Part shown: piece by piece, positions 1-3,993 of the stretch
Position numbering within the stretch: the first letter of the stretch is position 1
How the letters are laid out: each line of letters opens with the position of its first letter
Source: an uncultured Eubacteriaceae bacterium
GTDB taxonomy: Bacteria; Bacillota; Clostridia; Eubacteriales; Eubacteriaceae
NCBI GenBank assembly: GCA_947630385.1
Contig: CANRHG010000118.1
Location: 1-6,095 of the forward strand
Reading direction: 5' to 3'
Length of the DNA: 6,095 nucleotides
The notes under the pieces: generated by a model
The model's database searches: none
What the model was told of the DNA's origin: nothing
Seen by the model: the letters and a program-made list of their open reading frames with translations, nothing else
Made by a program: the position numbers and the translations under genes

Positions 1-277
1 CGTCGTAGGTGAAGTCATCCTCTGAGTCGAGCGTTAGCGTGATGTCGTATTCAATGTCATCGAGTCGGTAGGTCGTGTGCCATTTTCCGATGAGGGCCGC
101 GGCGTCCGAAGAAGTAGAACTGTCAGAAGTTCCGGAAGTAGAAGCTTCGCTCATTTCTTCTTCTGAGGAAGACGAGCTTTGTTTTTCTTTCGGGCCCGCC
201 TTATCGTCTTCGGCGTCACAGGCAGCAAGGATGAACACTAAGAGAAGTGGGATTAAAATTAAATAAAGTTTTTTCAT
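1..277 (-). CDS. Lipoprotein, lipocalin-like (5' part only, runs off window)
   Basis: The reading frame starts at ATG 277 and stays open to the left edge, giving 92 codons with the C-terminus missing. The product begins MKKLYLILIPLLLVFILAAC, a basic n-region, a hydrophobic stretch and a lipobox (L-A-A-C, Cys20), so it should be exported, lipidated and anchored on the outer face of the membrane. Residues 21 to about 61 form a Ser/Glu/Asp/Thr-rich linker. After that comes LIGKWHTTYRL and an alternating hydrophobic stretch (ITLTLDSEDDFTYD), which resembles the first strands of small lipocalin-like lipoproteins ('L-h-G-x-W' followed by 'h-T-h-D-x-D'). The lipoprotein at the right end of the window has the same layout. 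An in-frame TGA at 284-286 makes this ATG the only sensible start, yet no GGAGG-type ribosome binding site precedes it. The stem-loop after the PPK2 gene ends only 12 bases upstream. The function is unknown. Confidence 0.85.
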   Translation of the reverse strand, partial: MKKLYLILIPLLLVFILAACDAEDDKAGPKEKQSSSSSEEEMSEASTSGTSDSSTSSDAAALIGKWHTTYRLDDIEYDITLTLDSEDDFTYD

Positions 278-289
278 AGAATTTCAAGC

Positions 290-322
290 AATAGCCGAAG
301 CATCCGCTTCGGCTATTTTTTT
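290..322. terminator. Strong stem-loop between PPK2 gene and lipoprotein gene
   Basis: A perfect 11-bp stem (AATAGCCGAAG at 290-300 with CTTCGGCTATT at 307-317) encloses the 6-nt loop CATCCG. On the plus strand it runs into seven T's (316-322), a textbook intrinsic terminator, but no plus-strand gene lies upstream. On the minus strand it sits 8 bases after the PPK2 stop, where a terminator is expected, but the bases after the stem read GCTTGAAATT and make a poor U-tract. It may act in both directions, stop antisense transcription, or only partly end PPK2 transcription so that the lipoprotein gene is read through. Confidence 0.7.
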
Positions 323-329
323 GGAAAAT

Positions 330-1808
330 TTAAAATTTAGTAGCTTTTCTGAGGGAATGAATGATTTCAGAGATGACCTTTGTACGGGCGTAACGTTTGT
401 CGTCGCCGTTGATGATGATCCAGGGCGCTTTTTTTGTCGAGGTCTCTTCAAACATACGGTCGGCCGCGACGATGTACTCGTTGCGTTTTTCGCGGTTACG
501 CCAGTCTTCTTCGGTGATCTTCCACTGTTTTTCCGGGTTGTTTTGCCGGTCCTCAAAGCGCTTGAGCTGTTCTTCGTCGGAGATGTTCATCCAGAACTTT
601 AAAATAACGGTTCCGAAGTCCGTGAGTTGTTTTTCAAAGTCACGGATCTGGCCAAATGCTAGTTGGTAGTCTTTTTCCGAGAGGAAACCTTCGATCGGTT
701 CAACCAAAACCCTTCCGTACCAGGTTCGGTCAAAAATACTGAAGTGGCCGCGTTTTGGGACCGCGTTCCAGTACCGCCACAGCCAGTCGTGTTCCTTTTC
801 GACGTCCGTCGGGGCCGAAGACGGGTAGACGCGGTAGCCTCTGGGGTCGAGGTTTTTGGCCACGCGTTTGATGACGCCGCCTTTTCCGGCCGCATCAAAC
901 CCTTCAAAAGCGAGTACGACCGGGATCCTTCTACGAAAGACCATATACTCGAGGTTTCGAAGTTCGGCCTGGTATTCTTTGATGATCGGCTTATAAAGCG
1001 ACTGTGGGATCGTATCTTCCGGGTTAAAAACGTTTAACGGGGACTCGACCGGTTTGTCGTCTTTTACTTTGATCAGCGGACGCAGTTTTTGAGGTTTTTG
1101 CGCTTCGCGTTTGTCGACTTCCGCCTGGAGCGTATCGACTAAGATCTTTAAGACTTCTACGGCCGCCATTTTGCGGTTCTTGCCGTTGATGATATACCAC
1201 GGCGAGTGCTCCGTGTTGGTCTTCGAGATCATATCGTCCCACTGTTCTTCGATCTGTTCGTAGTTTTCGTTTTCCGCCCAGTCCTTTTTCGTGGCCTGCC
1301 ACGAGGCGATGGGGTCGTTTTCAATACGGGTCAGGCGCTTGGCTTGTTCTTTTTGGCTGATGTTGATGAAGAATTTCGCAATGACCGTATCGTTGTTGTA
1401 CATGCTTTCTTCGAACTGGTTGATCTGGTCGATGAGTTTATCGACGGGGATATCATCCTTTTTGGTGCGGGCGTAAACTTGTTGATAGTAAGACGAGTCA
1501 AACGTGACGATCTGACCGTTGGCCGGGGAGTGGGTCCAGTAGTAGAACAAAAACGGCCGGTTTCGGATCTCGTGGGTTTGCCTGCTTTCGTTATAGACGA
1601 CAAAGCTGCGGGGATCGAGCGGGATCATGAGTTCGTTGATGATCGAGCCTTTGCCCGCGGCGCTCCAGCCGTCCATTATGATCATGACCGGGATCTTTAG
1701 CTCCTTGATTTTTCGTTGGAGAGCGCCGATCTTATAGCGGAGCTCGTCGCGTTCTTTTTTGATCGATTCTTTGCTCGCTTCGACCGCGCGTTCGTGATCT
1801 TTTACCAT
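330..1808 (-). CDS. pap: Two-domain PPK2 family kinase, probable polyphosphate:AMP phosphotransferase
   Basis: The product is a 492-aa cytoplasmic protein made of two PPK2 (P-loop) domains in tandem, the architecture and length of polyphosphate:AMP phosphotransferases, which use polyphosphate to convert AMP to ADP. Domain 1 (about residues 20-225) has Walker A DGWSAAGKG at 46-54. Its Walker B region reads FDSSYY (103-108), lacking the Arg and Trp of the usual FDR-x-W-Y. Domain 2 (about 275-490) has Walker A EGFDAAGKG at 302-310 and an intact FDRTWYGRVLVE at 359-370, so it looks like the catalytic half. An alternative is another PPK2 substrate preference, because AMP versus ADP use cannot be read off with certainty. 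The frame also opens at TTG 1820, but ATG 1808 is preferred because GGAGG lies 5 bases before it. The gene is divergent from the MarR-type gene and shares its control region. Confidence 0.92.
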   Translation of the reverse strand: MVKDHERAVEASKESIKKERDELRYKIGALQRKIKELKIPVMIIMDGWSAAGKGSIINELMIPLDPRSFVVYNESRQTHEIRNRPFLFYYWTHSPANGQIVTFDSSYYQQVYARTKKDDIPVDKLIDQINQFEESMYNNDTVIAKFFINISQKEQAKRLTRIENDPIASWQATKKDWAENENYEQIEEQWDDMISKTNTEHSPWYIINGKNRKMAAVEVLKILVDTLQAEVDKREAQKPQKLRPLIKVKDDKPVESPLNVFNPEDTIPQSLYKPIIKEYQAELRNLEYMVFRRRIPVVLAFEGFDAAGKGGVIKRVAKNLDPRGYRVYPSSAPTDVEKEHDWLWRYWNAVPKRGHFSIFDRTWYGRVLVEPIEGFLSEKDYQLAFGQIRDFEKQLTDFGTVILKFWMNISDEEQLKRFEDRQNNPEKQWKITEEDWRNREKRNEYIVAADRMFEETSTKKAPWIIINGDDKRYARTKVISEIIHSLRKATKF

Positions 1809-1813
1809 CGTAA

Positions 1814-1818
1814 CCTCC
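1814..1818 (-). promoter_or_regulatory. Ribosome binding site of PPK2 gene (sets start at 1808)
   Basis: On the minus strand GGAGG is followed by TTACG and then ATG, an ideal 5-base spacing. Using TTG 1820 instead would put this site inside the coding region, so ATG 1808 is chosen. Confidence 0.85.
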
Positions 1819-1837
1819 AATAGTAGTTGTTACTGGT

Positions 1838-1843
1838 ATTATA
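1838..1843 (-). promoter_or_regulatory. Probable -10 box of PPK2 promoter
   Basis: The minus strand carries a perfect TATAAT, which would place the transcript start near 1831 and leave a leader of about 22 nt before the PPK2 ATG. No convincing -35 is visible. The hexamer 17 bases upstream is AATAAT, within a T-rich tract (T8 on this strand). The promoter may therefore be weak or activator-dependent. A degenerate copy of the GGTAC repeat (GGTATTATACAATTT, 1835-1849 on the plus strand) covers the -10. Confidence 0.5.
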
Positions 1844-1866
1844 CAATTTTTTCAAAAAAAATTATT

Positions 1867-1924
1867 ATTTAGGTACTTTACAAATTTTTTGGATATTATA
1901 TAATTTAGGTACCAAAACAAATTT
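1867..1924. promoter_or_regulatory. Duplicated operator-like repeats in the divergent control region
   Basis: ATTTAGGTAC occurs at 1867-1876 and again at 1903-1912, and each copy is followed 4 or 5 bases later by CAAATTT (1881-1887 and 1918-1924). The second copy sits in a near-perfect 14-bp palindrome, TTTAGGTACCAAAA (1904-1917). Copy 1 abuts and overlaps the forward -35 element; copy 2 begins within the last base of the -10 and covers the predicted start site. MarR proteins typically bind palindromes of this size and repress their own and divergent genes. The neighbouring MarR-type protein is the obvious candidate binder, though that is inference. Confidence 0.6.
1877..1904 (+). promoter_or_regulatory. 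Sigma-A-type promoter of the MarR-type gene
   Basis: The -35 is TTTACA (1877-1882, one mismatch from TTGACA), the spacer is 16 bases, and the -10 is a perfect TATAAT (1899-1904). Transcription should begin near 1911, giving a leader of about 30 nt. The repeats listed separately overlap both ends of the promoter, a layout suited to repression by a dimeric regulator. Confidence 0.75.
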
Positions 1925-1930
1925 AAATAA

Positions 1931-1935
1931 GGAGG
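1931..1935 (+). promoter_or_regulatory. Ribosome binding site of MarR-type gene (sets start at 1941)
   Basis: AAGGAGG ends 5 bases before ATG 1941 (spacer TCACC). The frame is open further upstream to a TTG near 1827, but that stretch is the promoter region and has no ribosome binding site, so it is not coding. Confidence 0.9.
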
Positions 1936-1940
1936 TCACC

Positions 1941-3431
1941 ATGAAACCGGAAGGTTTAAAAGACGTTGAGGTAAAAGAAAACGAACTTCACAAGCCAAAA
2001 GAAGACCGTGAGAGACTCGGCGCTGGTCCACCCAGAGATCTAAAAGAGAAAGATAAGCCCAAAAAGCCCGACGATAGGGAAAAAGGCGGACCAAAAAAAG
2101 AAGACCGGCCAAAAATTGAAGAGTTGAAGACTGACCGGCCAAAAGATCACTTAGACGGGAATAAGCCTCCCGTCCCTGAAAAACGTGAACCTAAGTCTGA
2201 GGATAGACCTGTTATAGAGGATACCATAGATCCGGTCGAACTAGAACAGGAATTGGTCTTAGACTTAAGGGAAATAGGTCGGTATTTAAACGCCGGGCCT
2301 AAAGACAAAGTGGTTCAAAAAGAAATCCTGACGATTTTAAACGAAGGCGACATCACGCAAAGAGAGCTCACCAGAATCTTAGGCGTGACCCCGGCTTCGG
2401 TCAGCGAGATCGTTCACAAGCTCGAGTACGCGGAGTTGATCAGCCGCGTTCCGAACGAACGTGACCGTAGAGTATACGACTTAAAGCTTACCGATCTGGG
2501 ACAAAAGATCGCCGTAGAATACGCGAAAGAAAAAGAAAAGGATGACTTGTTCTATCCACTGACTTATGAAGAACAGCTGAATTTATACGACTACTTAGAA
2601 ACCATTTTAGAAGATTGGAGAGTGACAAGAAAAATGAGTAAAGCCCCAGAAAGACCAAGACCACCGTTTGCCGGTGAACGCGAACCACAACCCCGTAGAC
2701 CTGAGCCGGAACGTCCGGAAGAACGTAGACCGTCTCCGGAAGGCCCGGAAGCCCCGCAGGGTCGTAGACCTCGCCCGCCGTTTGAGCCGACAGGTCCGGA
2801 AAGACAAGAACCGCGTCCAGAAGGGCCGGAACCTAGAGAACCACACGGACCGAGGGGACCACACCCGGAAGGACCAGGACCGAGAAGACCGCACGGACCG
2901 CGTCCGATAGGACCAGGGCCGAGAGGGCCACACGGACCACGATTCCCACATCCTCCGATAGGGCCAGGACCGAAAGGGCCACACGGACCCCGGCACCCAC
3001 ATCCTCCGATAGGACATGGACCAAAAAGACCGCGTCCAGAAAGACCGGAAATACCGAGACCGACAATAATATATGACCGCAAACCGCGTCCACCGTTTGA
3101 ACCCACCCATCCCGAACCACCGTTTCCGGAAGGGCCGGAAGAATGGGGGCCGCAACGCCCTGAACCACCATACCCGGTAGGACCTGAAGAATGGGGCCCG
3201 GAAAGACCGGAACCGCCGTATCCGGTAGGACCTGAAGAATGGGGACCGGAAGGGCCCGAACCGCCGTATCCGGTTGGACCGGAGGAATGGGAACCGGAAG
3301 AATGGCGTCCCGAACCACCGTTTCCGGAAGAACCGGAAGGTCGTAGACCAGAGCCACCTTTTCCGGAAGAACCGGAACGTCCGGAGCCGCCTGTTCCCGA
3401 AGAAGATAGGCCCGGAAAACCGAGAGATTAA
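1941..3431 (+). CDS. MarR-type winged-helix regulator with charged N-terminal extension and Pro-rich tandem-repeat tail
   Basis: This 496-aa protein has three parts. Residues 1 to about 95 are a Lys/Glu/Asp/Pro-rich, probably disordered extension. Residues about 100-230 form a MarR-like winged helix: TQRELTRILGV (139-149), the recognition helix TPASVSEIVHKL (150-161), the Asp-Arg-Arg-rich wing (169-183) and the typical LTDLG (183-187). Residues 234-496 are a low-complexity tail of Pro, Glu, Arg and Gly. Within it are a Gly-Pro-His segment (about 302-364) built on a 17-aa unit and four tandem 16-aa units of the type RPEPPYPVGPEEWGPE (390-453). Typical MarR proteins are about 140-170 aa, so some 330 residues are extra. 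There is no signal peptide or membrane segment, so it should be cytoplasmic and bind DNA. The operator-like repeats in its own promoter suggest autoregulation and control of the divergent PPK2 gene. The ligand and the role of the tail are unknown. The MarR call is firm; everything about the tail's function is open. Confidence 0.85.
   Translation: MKPEGLKDVEVKENELHKPKEDRERLGAGPPRDLKEKDKPKKPDDREKGGPKKEDRPKIEELKTDRPKDHLDGNKPPVPEKREPKSEDRPVIEDTIDPVELEQELVLDLREIGRYLNAGPKDKVVQKEILTILNEGDITQRELTRILGVTPASVSEIVHKLEYAELISRVPNERDRRVYDLKLTDLGQKIAVEYAKEKEKDDLFYPLTYEEQLNLYDYLETILEDWRVTRKMSKAPERPRPPFAGEREPQPRRPEPERPEERRPSPEGPEAPQGRRPRPPFEPTGPERQEPRPEGPEPREPHGPRGPHPEGPGPRRPHGPRPIGPGPRGPHGPRFPHPPIGPGPKGPHGPRHPHPPIGHGPKRPRPERPEIPRPTIIYDRKPRPPFEPTHPEPPFPEGPEEWGPQRPEPPYPVGPEEWGPERPEPPYPVGPEEWGPEGPEPPYPVGPEEWEPEEWRPEPPFPEEPEGRRPEPPFPEEPERPEPPVPEEDRPGKPRD
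2904..3005 (+). repeat. 17-aa (51-bp) coding repeat in the Gly-Pro-His segment
   Basis: Residues 322-338 (PIGPGPRGPHGPRFPHP) and 339-355 (PIGPGPKGPHGPRHPHP) differ at only two positions, and a third, degenerate unit starts at residue 356 with PIGHGPKRP. The segment is rich in Gly-Pro and His but does not keep a strict Gly every third residue, so it is not a true collagen triple-helix repeat. Confidence 0.85.
3108..3299 (+). repeat. Four tandem 16-aa (48-bp) repeats near the end of the MarR-type gene
   Basis: Units at residues 390-405, 406-421, 422-437 and 438-453 follow the pattern x-PEPP-(Y/F)-P-(V/E)-GPEEW-x-P-(E/Q). The two central units are identical at protein level. Shorter derivatives (RPEPPFPEEPE) continue to about residue 480. 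The unit length is a multiple of three, so copy-number change by slippage or recombination would keep the frame and only alter tail length. Confidence 0.9.
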
Positions 3432-3459
3432 GAACCGAAGAAGCACTACGTTTCTTGAT

Positions 3460-3549
3460 TTGATCCGGTTTCTATACGATCTAGGAAATGTTTTTGTGAC
3501 GTTTGCGCGTGGCGTGATCGACGCCATGGAACGCTTTTTGAATTTGTAA
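3460..3549 (+). CDS. Possible amphipathic mini-protein, or displaced C-terminus of the MarR-type protein
   Basis: Between the MarR-type stop (3431) and the terminator (3554) a different frame encodes LIRFLYDLGNVFVTFARGV and then IDAMERFLNL, ending in TAA five bases before the terminator stem. The hydrophobic residues recur every three to four positions, as in an amphipathic helix. No ATG is available. TTG 3460 would give about 30 aa but lacks a well-placed ribosome binding site. GAAGAAG (3437-3443) instead lies 4 bases before ACG 3448, which would add TFLD and could be a decayed ATG. Alternatively, a +1 frameshift inside the repeat tail would fuse this peptide to the MarR-type protein, because the frame is open through that tail. 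It may also be chance. Confidence 0.3.
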   Translation: MIRFLYDLGNVFVTFARGVIDAMERFLNL

Positions 3550-3553
3550 TTTG

Positions 3554-3580
3554 GACACTCCATCGTGAGTGTCTTTTTTT
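3554..3580 (+). terminator. Intrinsic terminator after the MarR-type transcription unit
   Basis: A perfect 7-bp stem, GACACTC (3554-3560) with GAGTGTC (3567-3573), encloses the loop CATCGT and is followed by seven T's. It ends the MarR-type transcript and separates it from the downstream unit. Confidence 0.9.
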
Positions 3581-3628
3581 ATTTTTCTCGTTCTTTCTGG
3601 AACGTAAACCTACTTTTTGCGCCAAAGG

Positions 3629-3657
3629 TCGATTAAAATTAAATTATCCTATATCAT
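3629..3657 (+). promoter_or_regulatory. Candidate promoter of the 94-aa protein / transpeptidase-like unit
   Basis: The 106 bases between the terminator and the next gene are AT-rich. The best pair I see is TCGATT (3629-3634, weak -35), a 17-base spacer and TATCAT (3652-3657, fair -10), which predicts a start near 3664 and a short leader. TTGCGC (3617-3622) with TAAATT (3640-3645) is an alternative. None of the TTTAGGTAC boxes of the divergent region recurs here. Confidence 0.35.
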
Positions 3658-3676
3658 AAATATTGTTTTATAGAAA

Positions 3677-3681
3677 GAAGG
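3677..3681 (+). promoter_or_regulatory. Ribosome binding site of the 94-aa gene (sets start at 3687)
   Basis: AAAGAAGG ends 5 bases before ATG 3687, with spacer TTACC. The frame is open back to TTG 3663, but that would place this site inside the coding region. Confidence 0.75.
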
Positions 3682-3686
3682 TTACC

Positions 3687-3971
3687 ATGCGAGGAAAATC
3701 TCAGGTGGCTTTGGAACTCACTAAAGCCGTCCTCAACAAGACAGAAATCCCGACCGGTAAATCGGTCGACGAAATCAGTACGACTGTAGCGGATTTGTTT
3801 AATAAAATTTACCAAAAAGTCGAATTGCCGGAAGGAGGACCAAGACATCATCACAAACGACCAAACGGGATCGTTGAGACCTCCGAACAAAAAAGTCGGG
3901 ATCTTCCGCCGGACTTTTCAGCCACGGGTTCAAAAGAAGGACTTGAAAAAGAGCTGAGCTATTTAGATTAA
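3687..3971 (+). CDS. Small conserved-looking protein of unknown function, 94 aa
   Basis: I do not recognise a named family. Residues 4 to about 47 look helical (VALELTKAVLN, then a short break, then ISTTVADLFNKIYQKVEL). The layout 'leu-rich helix, short turn with Pro, helix ending in K-I-Y' recalls the N-terminal helical segment of MucR/Ros-type proteins and of small Firmicutes proteins of similar length, but there is no zinc finger or other DNA-binding motif. Residues 48-94 are polar and probably disordered, with PRHHHKRP at 52-59 and an acidic end (KELSYLD). There is no signal peptide or membrane segment, so it is likely cytoplasmic. It has a good ribosome binding site, follows a candidate promoter, and ends 22 bases before the transpeptidase-like gene, so the two are probably cotranscribed. 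It is very likely a real gene; its function is unknown. Confidence 0.75.
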   Translation: MRGKSQVALELTKAVLNKTEIPTGKSVDEISTTVADLFNKIYQKVELPEGGPRHHHKRPNGIVETSEQKSRDLPPDFSATGSKEGLEKELSYLD

Positions 3972-3993
3972 GACACCGGTTTCGTATACGAGC

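Noticed and set aside
1206..1700. Plus-strand frame of 164 codons inside the PPK2 gene
   Set aside because: It lies fully antisense to a well-supported two-domain kinase, has no ribosome binding site and shows no recognisable domain.
1827..1940. Extended N-terminus for the MarR-type protein from an upstream TTG
   Set aside because: This stretch holds the promoter, the repeats and the ribosome binding site, and its translation (Leu/Tyr/Asn/Phe-rich) is typical of AT-rich non-coding DNA.
2668..2910. Plus-strand Arg/Lys-rich frame of 80 codons within the MarR-type gene
   Set aside because: It is an out-of-frame reading of the repeat tail, with no start signal.
2904..3005. True collagen-like triple-helix repeat in the MarR-type tail
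   Set aside because: Gly is not kept at every third residue, and runs such as RFPHPP break the register, so only a loose Gly-Pro-rich resemblance remains.
2591..3106. Minus-strand Gly/Pro/Cys-rich frame of 171 codons resembling a collagen- or keratin-like protein
   Set aside because: Same cause: it is the antisense of the Gly-Pro-His repeats. It has no start signals, and the composition follows directly from the repeat DNA.
2640..3431. Repeat region as a CRISPR array
   Set aside because: The repeats are tandem, in frame and protein-coding, without unique spacers between conserved palindromic repeats.
2607..3563. Long minus-strand open frame (318 codons), rich in Arg/Phe/Ser/Trp, opposite the MarR-type gene tail
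   Set aside because: It is the mirror of the Pro/Glu/Arg repeat codons, which cannot form stops on the opposite strand. It has no ribosome binding site and reads through the terminator. The plus-strand gene has promoter, ribosome binding site and domain support.
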